From Rhizobium sp. NLR16a (lineage in GTDB: Bacteria; Pseudomonadota; Alphaproteobacteria; Rhizobiales; Rhizobiaceae), in assembly GCF_017948245.1 (NCBI RefSeq), contig NZ_CP072870.1, positions 226,335 through 290,334 of the forward strand: a DNA stretch of 64,000 nt. The letters are read 5' to 3'. Position 1 is the first letter of the stretch, and each line of letters begins with the position of its first letter. Positions 36,317 through 45,219 of the stretch are shown here, one piece after another. The notes beneath the pieces were generated by a model. That model was not told where the DNA came from. It did no database searches and saw nothing but the letters and a program-made list of their open reading frames with translations. A program made the translations under genes and the position numbers.

Positions 36317-36794
36317 ATGAACAAGGCCCCGACACTCTTGTCCCAGCTAGCCGACCATGCCGAGACAATCCTCCTCGGCAAGGCCCTGGAGCAATTCGGT
36401 GCGCTTTGCCTGCGTGATGGACCGGGCGGCGGTTATGAGGTCCTGCTCATCACGACGCGCGAAACGGTGGACCATTCCGAAGGGCTGGCCCATCAAGGGT
36501 CTCGCGCCGCATGAGGTGGTCGAGCGTGAGGCCTGGGAAGAAGCGGGTGTGAAGGGGCGGGCGAAGAAACGCGCTTTCGGCTGCTTCTCCTATCTCAAGA
36601 CGCTTCAGGATGGGAAACAGGTGGCGTCATTCGTGACGGTGCACGTCATGACGGTTCGCCACACCAAGTCCCGTTTCCCGGAGCACAAGGAGCGCAAGCT
36701 CGCCTGGATGCCGCCTCTCGAGGCGGCCTCAATGGTGAACGAGCCGGAATTGAAAAGCCTGTTGCGGCGCGTGGACCGGCAAGCGCGTTCTTGA
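36317..36794 (+). pseudogene. Nudix hydrolase, interrupted by a frameshift
   Basis: Frame 1 from ATG 36317 gives MNKAPTLLSQLADHAETILL and GGGYEVLLITTRET, the start of a Nudix domain. From about 36465 the homologous sequence continues in another frame as RWTIPKGWPIKGLAPHEVVE and REAWEEAGVKG (divergent Nudix box with the REAWEEAG core), ending at 36794. One single-base indel accounts for the break. Family members hydrolyse diphosphoinositol polyphosphates or nucleoside diphosphate derivatives. A sequencing error is possible. Confidence 0.7.
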
Positions 36795-36821
36795 GATGTC
36801 GGCACGGTAATCCGGCTTTGC

Positions 36822-37313
36822 TCAGGCTGCTTCGGTCCGATTGGTCGCCTCCTCCAGCCGCGCTGCAGTTTCCGTCGCCCGCTGCATTAACGTCATGATC
36901 TCGCGTTCGGACCGGATATGACTGCGCATCGAGCACAAGAACGAACGCAGCTGATATCCGACAGTTTCCCAGGAAAGCCGGCAGCCCCCCTCGCCCACCG
37001 TTTCCAGGGTGACGGCCACGTCTCGCGCGGCGCCAAGACCCACCAGGCGGCCTGCCCGCCGCCGTTCTTCCGCGCCGGCTTTTTCCGCGGCGTCCATGAT
37101 CAATCCGAGCCGGGAGGAGATCAGCCGCTGTTCGAGCTCATGCGTCGTCTGCAGCAGCGGAAGCAGGCCGCGAGAGATGCGGTCGCAAAGATCTTCGTCT
37201 ATGTGGCAAGGCAGGAAATCGGCGATTGCCTGGAGCACGTCGCACCACAACATCAGTTGGTCGTAGCAGCGTTCGAGTTCCATGAAATCGGTCGGAATCG
37301 GCTTGTTCATCAT
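36822..37313 (-). CDS. Hypothetical helical protein
   Basis: A 163-residue, largely helical cytoplasmic protein (DFMELERCYDQLMLWCDVLQ; THELEQRLISSRLGLIMDAA; GYQLRSFLCSMRSHIRSERE). No family is recognised with confidence; the helix-rich layout with scattered His and Cys could hide a four-helix bundle. It lies 160 bases beyond the hemN stop on the same strand in the nitrogen-oxide island. No FNR box is visible directly upstream. Confidence 0.6.
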   Translation of the reverse strand: MMNKPIPTDFMELERCYDQLMLWCDVLQAIADFLPCHIDEDLCDRISRGLLPLLQTTHELEQRLISSRLGLIMDAAEKAGAEERRRAGRLVGLGAARDVAVTLETVGEGGCRLSWETVGYQLRSFLCSMRSHIRSEREIMTLMQRATETAARLEEATNRTEAA

Positions 37314-37476
37314 ATTACCTCTGCAAGAAATGACCGGCGATCTCTACTGCCGTGTGACAAACGCGAAGACGGTGCTGGCGCACCCCTGCCAGCAATCTAT
37401 CAACCCACCGCCTGAAGGGCATGAGTAAACAGGCCGGAGTCATGGATCGGCACTTCCAGCCTGGCTCTGATTCAGG

Positions 37477-38829
37477 TCAGGCGGCCTTGCTGTGCGTGCG
37501 TCCGTGCGAGCCGAAATAGGCGTCGAATGCCGCCGCGACGGCACGGACCATGAAGCGTGCATCCTGAGATACGACGATCCGCTCGCCGCTGATCGCCACG
37601 ACGCCGTCGGCCACCAGCTCGCCTAGGCGCTCGTTGCGTTCGACAAGGAAGCCGGTGTCGAAACCCGAGCCGCTGCTCACCTTTCCGAGATTGACCTCGA
37701 AATCGCACATCAGCCTTTCGATGATTCTCGCGCGAAGTTTGTCCTCTTCGGTGAGAAGATAACCCTTGGCCGTGGGCAGCATGCCGGCGGCAACCCGCTC
37801 GGCATAAAGTCCGAGAGGCACGTGGTTCTGCATATAGCCGCTCGGCAGCCGTCCGATCGCGGAAGCGCCAAGGCCGATGAGGCTATCGCAATCATCCGTG
37901 GTATAGCCCTGGAAGTTCCGTCTCATCGTGCCGTTGCGGGCGGCAAGTGCGAGCTGATCCTGCGGCAGTGCAAAATGATCGAGCCCGATACGCACATATC
38001 CGGCTTGTTGAAGCTCCCGGGCGATGGCTTCGGCCTGCTCATTCCGCTGTTTTGCGTCCGGCAGCGATGCTTCGTCGATGAGGCGCTGGTGTTTTTTGAA
38101 GGCAGGTATATGGGCATAGCCGAAAACGGCGAAACGTTCGGGACGCAGCTCTGTGGCCAGGCGGACCGTTTCCACGCAGGATTGGACCGTCTGCTTCGGA
38201 AGGCCATAGATCAGGTCGAAATTGATGCTCGTCACACCTGCCGAGCGCAGCCCGACGACCGCCCTCTCCGTCTGCTCGAAGGACTGCAGCCGGTTGATTG
38301 CCGCCTGCACGACCGGATCGAAGCTCTGGACGCCGAGGCTCGCGCGATCGACGTCGTTTTCGCCGAGCGCATCGATCATGGGAGCGGCCAATGTGCGCGG
38401 ATCGATCTCCACGGCAACACTGGCATCTGCCTCGAAAGCAAAGGCGCTCCTGAGCTTTGCCATCAGGGCGGAAAAGTCCCGAGGTTTCATGATTGTAGGG
38501 GTGCCGCCGCCGAAATGAACGTTCCTGACGGGCACGTCGTTTCCGGCGGCAAAGGAGACGAGTTCGATCTCCTGGTTCATCACATCAAGATATTCGACGA
38601 CCGGGGCGTCCTGCCGGGTGTTGGTCGTGTGGCAGCCGCAGTACCAGCACATCGAATGGCAGAACGGTACGTGGAGATAAACCGAAACAGGCCCGGTCTT
38701 GCCGATATCGGCGAGACCGCGGGCATATTCATCCGGCCCAACGGTGGCCGAAAAAGCCGGTGCCGTCGGGTAACTCGTATAACGCGGAAGCCGCGCATCG
38801 CCGTATTTGGCGACCAGATCGTCGGACAT
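37477..38829 (-). CDS. hemN: Oxygen-independent coproporphyrinogen III oxidase HemN
   Basis: A 450-residue radical-SAM enzyme that decarboxylates coproporphyrinogen III without oxygen. The cluster motif is HVPFCHSMCWYCGC (C-x3-C-x2-C plus the extra HemN cysteine). SAM-binding and substrate regions include VHFGGGTPTIMKPRDF, SLGVQSFDPVVQAAINR and INFDLIYGLPKQT. The length fits HemN rather than HemW. With hemA it would sustain haem supply under anoxia. An FNR/NnrR-like box (38935-38948) lies 112 bases upstream. Confidence 0.96.
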   Translation of the reverse strand: MSDDLVAKYGDARLPRYTSYPTAPAFSATVGPDEYARGLADIGKTGPVSVYLHVPFCHSMCWYCGCHTTNTRQDAPVVEYLDVMNQEIELVSFAAGNDVPVRNVHFGGGTPTIMKPRDFSALMAKLRSAFAFEADASVAVEIDPRTLAAPMIDALGENDVDRASLGVQSFDPVVQAAINRLQSFEQTERAVVGLRSAGVTSINFDLIYGLPKQTVQSCVETVRLATELRPERFAVFGYAHIPAFKKHQRLIDEASLPDAKQRNEQAEAIARELQQAGYVRIGLDHFALPQDQLALAARNGTMRRNFQGYTTDDCDSLIGLGASAIGRLPSGYMQNHVPLGLYAERVAAGMLPTAKGYLLTEEDKLRARIIERLMCDFEVNLGKVSSGSGFDTGFLVERNERLGELVADGVVAISGERIVVSQDARFMVRAVAAAFDAYFGSHGRTHSKAA

Positions 38830-38934
38830 GTCACATCCCTTTCCAAAAGCAGGATGCTTTATGACCTCCAGCGCCGCGCTCTTCCTTGTCCCAAATCAAT
38901 GATGATGCCGTCGCCGCGGAAATCATCCGGATAT

Positions 38935-38948
38935 TTGTCCGCTGTCAA
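38935..38948. promoter_or_regulatory. FNR/NnrR-like box between hemN and the DUF2249 gene
   Basis: TTGTCCGCTGTCAA, one base off TTGAC-N4-GTCAA, midway between the divergent starts of hemN (112 bases) and the DUF2249 gene (104 bases). It could serve both. Confidence 0.6.
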
Positions 38949-39045
38949 AGTCAGCTCTTCCGAAGCCGCCTAGGGTCTCGTTCTGACACGGGACGAGCCG
39001 CGGTCCCGTCCGTTCGAAGAACGCGGCACAAGGAAACAAGCAAGA

Positions 39046-39330
39046 ATGACTGATGCGCAGAACCTCCAGGGTAAAACCCCTCATATCGATGTCCGCACAT
39101 TGCCACCTGCCGAGCGGCATCCCCGGATCTTCGGCACGCTAAGCGCGCTGACCCCCGGCGGCAGTTTGCTGATCACGAGCGATCACGAACCTCGGCCGCT
39201 GCACTATCAGCTTGAAACCGGATTTCCCGGAAAGTTCTCCTGGGACTATCTGGAACAGGGCCCTGAAATCTGGCGCGTGCAGATCACCCGGCAGGATGCC
39301 GGTTGCGACTGCTGCTGCGGCAGCCACTGA
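39046..39330 (+). CDS. DUF2249 domain protein with cysteine-rich C-terminus
   Basis: A 94-residue protein whose body matches the DUF2249 pattern: HIDVRTLPPAERHPRIFGTL, ALTPGGSLLITSDHEPRPLH and YQLETGFPGKFSWDYLEQGP. It ends in the unusual tail GCDCCCGSH, four cysteines and a histidine in nine residues, a likely metal or Fe-S ligand set. First of a four-gene set running to 41520 (DUF2249, membrane protein, double DUF2249, DUF59). Function unknown; DUF2249 genes commonly travel with nitrogen-oxide genes. Confidence 0.8.
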   Translation: MTDAQNLQGKTPHIDVRTLPPAERHPRIFGTLSALTPGGSLLITSDHEPRPLHYQLETGFPGKFSWDYLEQGPEIWRVQITRQDAGCDCCCGSH

Positions 39331-39345
39331 GGTCGGATCGGCGCG

Positions 39346-40698
39346 ATGATGCCTGTCGGCACAACTCTGTCGCGTTGGACAATGTCCTATTTCGGCGCGG
39401 CGCTGTTCTTCCTGCTTCTGGCCGAAAGCCTGCTTTCGGCCGGGGTTTGGACGCCGTCCGCGGCTGTCGCCGAGCCCCATGCTCTGATCATCGTGCATTC
39501 GATGACGATCGGCTGGCTCGGCCTGCTGATGATTGGCGCGCTGCTGCAGTTCACGCCGGTGCTGACGGGCCTTGGCCTGCCGACCGGGCGGCTCGATCTG
39601 CCGTGCCTCGTGGGCTCGATCGCCGGGCTCGGACATCTCCTCTGCGGCTTTCAGCTCATCGACGCGGGATCCGCTGCGGCAGGCCCGGTCATGATCGCGG
39701 CATCGGCGATACTGCTTGCCTCGCTCCTGTCGATCGCATGGGTGCTGCTATCAGGCCTGTGGCGCGGCAGGGCGGCGCACCCGGCTTCGCCGCTCGTCAT
39801 GCTCGGCTTGGCATGCCTTGCGGTGACGGTCGCGCTGGGATCGCTGTTTGCCGTTACGGTTTCGGGGCCGACGGCCACCCCCGGCATCAGCGAATTCGTC
39901 ACCAATGCCGTCCCGTTCCATGCGAGCTTCGGTCTCGCCGGATGGATGACCTTTGCCGCCATCGGCGTCAGCTACAAACTGCTGCCGATGTTCCTGCTTT
40001 CCGCCGAGATGAAGAAATCGCCGTTCATCCGCAACACGGGATCGTTTGCGGCAACGACGCTTGGCTTTGCCGCGGTCGCGACGATATTCGAGCCATCCTT
40101 GGGGCAACGCATCTTTCTGATGGGATCGCTGTTCTTCCAGCTGCCGATCGCGGCCTATCTGGCCGAGCTGTTCCTGACCTATCGCGCAAGACGCCGAAAA
40201 GACCTCGAATTGAACATGTCGGGATCCCTGCCCGCCTTCGTTCTGCTCGGCCTTTCGGTTCCGATGTTCGCCGTTGCCCTGGCCAGCGATGCCGGGCCGC
40301 AGAGTTTTGCCGCCATAGCCTATCTGTTCGTCTTCGGCTGGCTGACCGGCCTCGGCTTGTCACAGCTCTTGAAGATCATTCCTTTCCTGACCTGGATCGA
40401 GGCGTTCGGACCACTTCTCGGACGCAGGCCCACGCCCCGGCTGGCCGACCTGCTCAATGGGCGACGGGCCGCAGCTTGGCTCTGCATCTTCTATCTCGCC
40501 GTCGTCGCATCAGCGGCGGCGATCGCGGCCGGATCGGATGCCGGTTTTCGTCTTGCCGTCACGGCTCAGACTTTCGCCACGGCTGCTCTTGTCACGGAGC
40601 TTGTCCTTGCACGTCGCCTGGCGAATATCGACTCCGCCGCGAAGGGAGCACCCTTTCAACAGCCGGCGCTTTTCGTCGCCGCCAAACCACAGAGGTAA
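39346..40698 (+). CDS. Polytopic membrane protein, haem-copper-oxidase-like, unknown function
   Basis: A 450-residue inner-membrane protein with about 12 hydrophobic helices. Candidate haem-ligand histidines occur in EPHALIIVHSMTIGWLGLLM and AVPFHASFGLAGWMTFAAIG, reminiscent of subunit-I-like proteins found near denitrification genes, but the full ligand set of a haem-copper oxidase is not visible. It starts 15 bases after the small DUF2249 gene and ends 5 bases before the double-DUF2249 gene, so the genes are surely one operon. Possible roles: nitric oxide handling or metallocentre assembly. Confidence 0.75.
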   Translation: MMPVGTTLSRWTMSYFGAALFFLLLAESLLSAGVWTPSAAVAEPHALIIVHSMTIGWLGLLMIGALLQFTPVLTGLGLPTGRLDLPCLVGSIAGLGHLLCGFQLIDAGSAAAGPVMIAASAILLASLLSIAWVLLSGLWRGRAAHPASPLVMLGLACLAVTVALGSLFAVTVSGPTATPGISEFVTNAVPFHASFGLAGWMTFAAIGVSYKLLPMFLLSAEMKKSPFIRNTGSFAATTLGFAAVATIFEPSLGQRIFLMGSLFFQLPIAAYLAELFLTYRARRRKDLELNMSGSLPAFVLLGLSVPMFAVALASDAGPQSFAAIAYLFVFGWLTGLGLSQLLKIIPFLTWIEAFGPLLGRRPTPRLADLLNGRRAAAWLCIFYLAVVASAAAIAAGSDAGFRLAVTAQTFATAALVTELVLARRLANIDSAAKGAPFQQPALFVAAKPQR

Positions 40699-40703
40699 CG
40701 ACA

Positions 40704-41234
40704 ATGGTTCAGCTCCGTGAACTGGACGTAAGACAGATCCTGCGCGACGGCGGCATGCCGTTTCAGCTCATCATGGACACGTTCGCAAGTCTCGACCCCG
40801 ACGAAGGCCTGCGGCTTCACGCCATATTCGAGCCGGTCCCTTTGATCCGCCAGCTGGAACGTCGCGGCTATTCGCACCTCAGCCGGCGCCTTGCCGAGGA
40901 CGACTGGCAAATCGATTTCGTCCCTCATCAAAAGACCAACGGCGATCCCATAACGGCAACTGCAACGGCGGAGGCGATCTGGCCGGAACCGAGCTGGAAC
41001 CTTGATCTGACGGACCTCGCGCCGCCGGAGCCGATGGAGCGCATCCTTTCGCGCCTGGAATCGATGGAAAGCGGCGAAGTGCTGTTTGCGCTTCTGAACC
41101 GCGAGCCACTGTTTCTGTTCAATGAGCTCAAGGCCCGCGGCCATGAATGGATCGGGGATTTCGATGCCAGCGGCAAGATCTACAGAATCATGATCAGGGC
41201 GACCCCGGCGAATGTTTCCGATGCCCGCGCATGA
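40704..41234 (+). CDS. Tandem DUF2249 domain protein
   Basis: A 176-residue protein with two DUF2249 copies: residues about 3-75 (RELDVRQILRDGGMPFQLIM; LDPDEGLRLHAIFEPVPLIR) and about 95-170 (WNLDLTDLAPPEPMERILSR; GEVLFALLNREPLFLFNELK; GHEWIGDFDASGKIYRIMI). It lacks the cysteine-rich tail of the first gene. ATG 40704 lies 5 bases after the membrane-protein stop. Its own stop overlaps the start of the DUF59 gene, which indicates translational coupling. Confidence 0.82.
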   Translation: MVQLRELDVRQILRDGGMPFQLIMDTFASLDPDEGLRLHAIFEPVPLIRQLERRGYSHLSRRLAEDDWQIDFVPHQKTNGDPITATATAEAIWPEPSWNLDLTDLAPPEPMERILSRLESMESGEVLFALLNREPLFLFNELKARGHEWIGDFDASGKIYRIMIRATPANVSDARA

Positions 41235-41520
41235 GATCTCCAGATCGGCAATTCTGGCAGCGTTACGCGCTATCGAGGACCCGGAGCTCGGAACTGATAT
41301 CGTCGAACTCGGGCTTGTTTACGCCGTCGGAATTTCAGATGACGGCACCGTCAGGATAGAGATGACGACGACGACCCGCTTCTGTCCGGCCTCCGCCTTC
41401 ATCGCGGAGGCGGTGAAGGCGCGGACGGAAGAGATCGTCGGCGTTTCGGCCGCCACCGTCGACATGGTCTACGAGCCGGCCTGGTCGCCTGAGATGATGG
41501 GGCGGTTGCCGGGGGAGTGA
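41212..41520 (+). CDS. DUF59/MIP18-family (SufT/PaaD-like) protein
   Basis: A 102-residue DUF59 protein: ILAALRAIEDPELGTDIVELG and LVYAVGISDDGTVRIEMTTT, followed by TRFCPASAFIAEAV with the conserved cysteine. MIP18/SufT relatives assist Fe-S cluster insertion; PaaD supports a diiron oxygenase. In this operon it may mature a metal centre of the DUF2249 or membrane proteins. Starts 41212 or 41221; both overlap the preceding gene. Confidence 0.85.
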   Translation: MFPMPAHEISRSAILAALRAIEDPELGTDIVELGLVYAVGISDDGTVRIEMTTTTRFCPASAFIAEAVKARTEEIVGVSAATVDMVYEPAWSPEMMGRLPGE

Positions 41521-41522
41521 AT

Positions 41523-41555
41523 GCGAATGCCGCCTGAGAATCAGGCGGCATTCGC
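41523..41555. terminator. Bidirectional hairpin terminator between convergent genes
   Basis: Perfect 15-base stem (41523-41537 with 41541-41555) and a 3-base loop fill the 37-base gap between the DUF59 stop and the nnrS stop. It can terminate both transcripts, although T-runs are weak. Confidence 0.8.
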
Positions 41556-41557
41556 TG

Positions 41558-42772
41558 TCACGGCTGCCGCGCCGCCAGCGCTTTCCGGTTACGCCACAGG
41601 AACGGAGCATGTTCGAGCGCAAACAGGCCGAAGGCGACCGACCAGCCGAGCGCCGATAGCGTCAACAACTGCATCGTGAAAGCGGGGACCAGTTCTGCCG
41701 CGGGCCTGAGGAGCGCGACCACGGCAAGCACGACATAGGACGCGTTTGTCATCGGGCTGGACTTCAATTTTCGCCCGGTATGGCCTCGGCTTGCCCGCGT
41801 CATGACGGCCAGCATCATCGTCGACATGGCGCCGATCGCAAAAACATGCAGCACGGCGACCTGCGACAGACCGATCGAACCGAAGGCGACGGCGGCAAAT
41901 CCCAGCGGAACGAAACCATAGGCGGCGTGCAGCACGAACAGGATCGGCTCGGGCCAGGTCGTCCAGCCGCGCCAGCGGATCAGCCTTATACCGTTCATGG
42001 CTGCCGCGGCGGCCGCAGACAGGCCGGTTGCGATGGAGCCGGGCGAGATCGCCCACGCGGCGAGCGAGACGGCGCCGACGATGATCGTTGCTGCGTCGAA
42101 GCCGCTGTAAGGCACCGGAAAATCGGTGCGGCCGCGTTGATTGATCCAGTTCCGGGTAAAACTCGGCAGGATCCGCCCTCCGACGATGGTGACGAGCAGG
42201 ACGTAAGCGCCAAGGCCGAGGCGCATGCCAAGTTCGGGACTGCCGCCCGCGAGCACCTCGAAATGGAAGAAGATGTTGGCGAAAGACAGGACGGCCAGCC
42301 CGCCAACGACCTTCAGATCCTTCCATTTTCTTCCCGCAATCACTTCGCGGGCGGACAAGACGAGCATGAGCGGAAGGAAAAGGCTGTCCATAAAGACGGC
42401 GGCCGTCACCCAGACGCCGCTGCTCGTCAGCATGGCGATACGGCCGATGCTCCATACCGCAAAGAGGCCAGCGAGGGGGGGGCCTGCAATGGGAAGGCGG
42501 CCGCTCCAGTTCGGGATTGCGGTGAGGAGAAAACCGGCGAGAACAGCGGGCGCGAAACCGAAGAGCATCTCGTGCGCGTGCCAGTAGAGCGTCCCGTAAT
42601 CGCCTGCCACCATGACACCGTAATTGAGGAATGCCGTCCAAAGGCCGATGCTCACGATCGCCCACAATGCCGCGGCTAGAAAGAAGGGACGAAAGCCGTA
42701 AGAGAAGAGGACCATTCCGGAGCGGCTCATTCCACGAGGCGTTCTGGTCTCCGCGTCCTTGGTAATCTGCAT
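41558..42772 (-). CDS. nnrS: NnrS family membrane protein
   Basis: A 404-residue polytopic (about 12 helices) haem- and copper-containing membrane protein associated with relief of nitric oxide stress. Signature stretches are LFSYGFRPFFLAAALWAI, WHAHEMLFGFAPAVLAGFLL, ANIFFHFEVL and MTRASRGHTGRKL. ATG 42772 is chosen because GGAGA lies 8 bases upstream; longer in-frame starts at 42787 and 42796 lack this. A box with a TTGCG-type half-site (42828-42841) stands 62 bases upstream. Confidence 0.93.
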   Translation of the reverse strand: MQITKDAETRTPRGMSRSGMVLFSYGFRPFFLAAALWAIVSIGLWTAFLNYGVMVAGDYGTLYWHAHEMLFGFAPAVLAGFLLTAIPNWSGRLPIAGPPLAGLFAVWSIGRIAMLTSSGVWVTAAVFMDSLFLPLMLVLSAREVIAGRKWKDLKVVGGLAVLSFANIFFHFEVLAGGSPELGMRLGLGAYVLLVTIVGGRILPSFTRNWINQRGRTDFPVPYSGFDAATIIVGAVSLAAWAISPGSIATGLSAAAAAAMNGIRLIRWRGWTTWPEPILFVLHAAYGFVPLGFAAVAFGSIGLSQVAVLHVFAIGAMSTMMLAVMTRASRGHTGRKLKSSPMTNASYVVLAVVALLRPAAELVPAFTMQLLTLSALGWSVAFGLFALEHAPFLWRNRKALAARQP

Positions 42773-42827
42773 GATCGATGTCTCCATTTTGATCATGCAG
42801 AAATGCCGGGACGCAAGACAGCAGTCG

Positions 42828-42841
42828 TTGAGATTACGCAA
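42828..42841. promoter_or_regulatory. NnrR-type box of nnrS
   Basis: TTGAGATTACGCAA, half-sites TTGAG and TTGCG (reverse complement of CGCAA), centred 62 bases upstream of the nnrS start. Confidence 0.6.
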
Positions 42842-42881
42842 AGAACATCTGTCGAACTTTGTGCCGGCACAAACAGTGAGT

Positions 42882-42895
42882 TTGCGCCACGTCAA
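42882..42895. promoter_or_regulatory. NnrR-type box of nirK
   Basis: TTGCGCCACGTCAA, half-sites TTGCG and TTGAC, centred about 84 bases upstream of the nirK start. Confidence 0.7.
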
Positions 42896-42972
42896 AGATT
42901 TCCATCCGGTTTCTTCTACTCTCCCCTTCGACAGGGCGGCGTCCGCTCGGTCTTCGACTACAGGAGATTAGA

Positions 42973-44127
42973 ATGACAAATACTCTGCAAATGACCCGGC
43001 GCACGATGCTGACGGGTGCTGCTGTTGCCGGAGCGCTGACGCCAATCATCGTATCCAGCACGGTGCAGGCCAACGAAGAGGTTGCGGCGGCCGACGCCCT
43101 GAAGACTGCCAAACAGACGAAGGTTGACCTGGCGAAGCTTCCCCGCGAGAAGATCGCGCTCGTCAAGCCGCCCTTCGTTCACACGCACCAGCAGAAGGCT
43201 GACGGCGGGCCGAAGATCAAGGAGTTCACGCTGACCATCCAGGAAAAGAAGATGATCCTGGACAAGGACGGCACCGAAATCAACGCCATGACCTTTGACG
43301 GATCGGTTCCCGGTCCTCTTATGGTGGTGCATCAGGACGACTACGTCGAGCTGACGCTGGTCAATCCCGAAACCAATACACTTCAGCACAATATCGACTT
43401 CCATGCAGCGACGGGCGCACTGGGCGGCGGGGCGCTGACAGTGGTCAACCCGGGCGAGAGCACGGTCTTTCGTTTCAAGGCGACCAAGGCTGGCGTATTC
43501 GTCTATCACTGCGCCCCTCCCGGCATGGTTCCGTGGCACGTCACATCGGGCATGAACGGCGCGATCATGGTCCTGCCGCGCGAGGGTCTCAAAGACGGCA
43601 AGGGTAAGCCGCTGGTCTACGACAAGATCTATTATGTCGGGGAGCAGGACTTCTACGTCCCGCGCGACGCGAGCGGCAAGTTCAAGAAATATGACAGCCC
43701 CGGCGAAGCCTATGATGAGACGGTCGCAGTGATGAAAACCCTGACGCCGACCCACATCGTCTTCAACGGCGCGGTCGGCGCTCTGACCGGGGAAAATGCG
43801 ATGACCGCCAAGGTCGGCGAAACCGTCCTGATCGTTCATTCGCAGGCCAACCGCGATACAAGGCCGCATCTGATCGGCGGGCACGGCGAATATGTCTGGG
43901 CGACCGGCAAATTCCTCAACCCGCCCGACACGGATCAGGAAACCTGGTTCATCCCCGGCGGCACGGCGGGTGCTGCCCTTTACACTTTCGCTCAGCCAGG
44001 CATCTATGCCTACGTGAACCATAACCTTATCGAGGCCTTCGAGCTGGGGGCGGCGGCCCACTTTAAGGTGACCGGCGAATGGGACGACGATCTCATGACC
44101 TCGGTCAGGGCGCCGTCGGCAAGCTGA
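42973..44127 (+). CDS. nirK: Copper-containing nitrite reductase NirK
   Basis: A 384-residue periplasmic trimeric enzyme reducing nitrite to nitric oxide. A twin-arginine signal ([18 protein letters not shown]) is followed by two cupredoxin domains. Type 1 and type 2 copper ligands are visible in [16 protein letters not shown] and [20 protein letters not shown], with the catalytic His region [17 protein letters not shown] in domain 2. The class I copper NirK layout and length fit. It is transcribed with nirV, nnrR and nnrU, and pseudoazurin is the probable donor. CAGGAG precedes the start. Confidence 0.98.
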   Translation: MTNTLQMTRRTMLTGAAVAGALTPIIVSSTVQANEEVAAADALKTAKQTKVDLAKLPREKIALVKPPFVHTHQQKADGGPKIKEFTLTIQEKKMILDKDGTEINAMTFDGSVPGPLMVVHQDDYVELTLVNPETNTLQHNIDFHAATGALGGGALTVVNPGESTVFRFKATKAGVFVYHCAPPGMVPWHVTSGMNGAIMVLPREGLKDGKGKPLVYDKIYYVGEQDFYVPRDASGKFKKYDSPGEAYDETVAVMKTLTPTHIVFNGAVGALTGENAMTAKVGETVLIVHSQANRDTRPHLIGGHGEYVWATGKFLNPPDTDQETWFIPGGTAGAALYTFAQPGIYAYVNHNLIEAFELGAAAHFKVTGEWDDDLMTSVRAPSAS

Positions 44128-44190
44128 CCTGGCGGAGGGGGCGGTGCGCGGGCCAGGGGCGGCCCGCGCACCATTCTCATTTTTGGAACA

Positions 44191-44240
44191 GGAGCATGAT
44201 GTCGCCGGAAAACCGCATACGGTTTTCGGCATCATGCTCC
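44191..44240. repeat. Rhizobial palindromic repeat between nirK and nirV
   Basis: Outer perfect arms GGAGCATGAT (44191-44200) and ATCATGCTCC (44231-44240), with imperfect inner arms CCGGAAAACCG / CGGTTTTCGG. The 50-base hairpin fills the nirK-nirV gap and may set the nirK:nirV ratio by partial termination or 3'-end protection. Confidence 0.65.
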
Positions 44241-44265
44241 AGGGGACGCGACTTGCGAAAAAAAC

Positions 44266-45219
44266 ATGGCCCGGAACGCAACGATTGAGCCGGTTTCAGG
44301 CATATCCATCGCAATTCCTCTCGCGCTGCTCGTGGTCCTCTCGGCCGCGCTTGCGGTGCAATCCGGATTCGTGGTGGCGCAAGGGCCTGAGGCGACCGTT
44401 GCGGCGCCGCAGACAATCACGGTTGCGCCGCATCGTTTCGCCTATCGCGACGCCGCCGAGTATTTCCGTGACGGTCTGGCCATCGACGCACCCAAACGCG
44501 ACGTGAGCGTGATTTCATCGCTCGAAATCATGAAATACCAGACCACGCTTCGCGATTACAATCGCTGCGTGGCCGAGGCCATTTGTGCGCCGGCCGAGAC
44601 CGGAGACGGCGCACCGCCGCGGGAGGAGACTCCGGTGACCGGCGTGAGCTACGACGACGCGCTCCGATATGCGGCCTGGCTGTCGGAACGCACGGGGAGC
44701 GAATGGCGGCTGCCGACCGATTTCGAGCTGGCCTATGCCGCCGCCGACCGTTTTCCTGACGATGCTCTCGGCATAGATCCCGACGACAGGAATCCTGCTA
44801 ACCGCTGGCTCGCCGATTACGAGCGTGAAGCGCGCAGGGCAGCGGCGATCGACCCCCGACCACAGCCGCAGGGCTCGTTCGGGATCAGTCAAACCGGTCT
44901 GGTGGATTTCGCCGGCAACGTCTGGGAGTGGACGTCGACCTGTAACAAGCGGGTCGATCTCGGCCAGAACCGCCGCGTCGAGGAGCCTGACCCCAGGAGC
45001 TGTGGGATCATGATAGCCGCCGGCAAGCATCGCGCTCCGATGAGCAGTTTCGTCCGGATTCCCAAGGGCGGCGGATGTTCTGTCGGAAGTCCGCCCGACA
45101 ATCTCGGCTTTCGCCTCGTTCGCCAGCACGGGTTGCTCGAAGGCCTGAAAGATTGGGCGCGCAGAGGAATGACCGATGTGTTCGAACAGGCAGCGAGCGA
45201 CAGGGCCAGAACAGGATGA
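44266..45219 (+). CDS. nirV: NirV, formylglycine-generating-enzyme-like protein
   Basis: A 317-residue exported or membrane-anchored protein: N-terminal helix IAIPLALLVVLSAALAVQSG, then a SUMF1/FGE-like domain (ETPVTGVSYDDALRYAAWLS; WRLPTDFELAYAAADR; GLVDFAGNVWEWTSTC; NLGFRLVR). NirV regularly follows nirK in rhizobia; a role in nitrite reductase maturation is assumed but unproven. Its stop overlaps the start of nnrR (ATGA). Confidence 0.92.
   Translation: MARNATIEPVSGISIAIPLALLVVLSAALAVQSGFVVAQGPEATVAAPQTITVAPHRFAYRDAAEYFRDGLAIDAPKRDVSVISSLEIMKYQTTLRDYNRCVAEAICAPAETGDGAPPREETPVTGVSYDDALRYAAWLSERTGSEWRLPTDFELAYAAADRFPDDALGIDPDDRNPANRWLADYEREARRAAAIDPRPQPQGSFGISQTGLVDFAGNVWEWTSTCNKRVDLGQNRRVEEPDPRSCGIMIAAGKHRAPMSSFVRIPKGGGCSVGSPPDNLGFRLVRQHGLLEGLKDWARRGMTDVFEQAASDRARTG

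Noticed and set aside
37468..37481. CTGATTCAGGTCAG-like palindrome near the hemN stop
   Set aside because: It lacks the TTG/CAA core and lies at the 3' end of hemN, not in a promoter position.
39303..40698. An alternative frame across the membrane-protein gene that continues into the tandem DUF2249 gene
   Set aside because: The upstream part is Arg/Pro-rich and out of frame with the clear 12-helix protein; only the part from 40704 is real.
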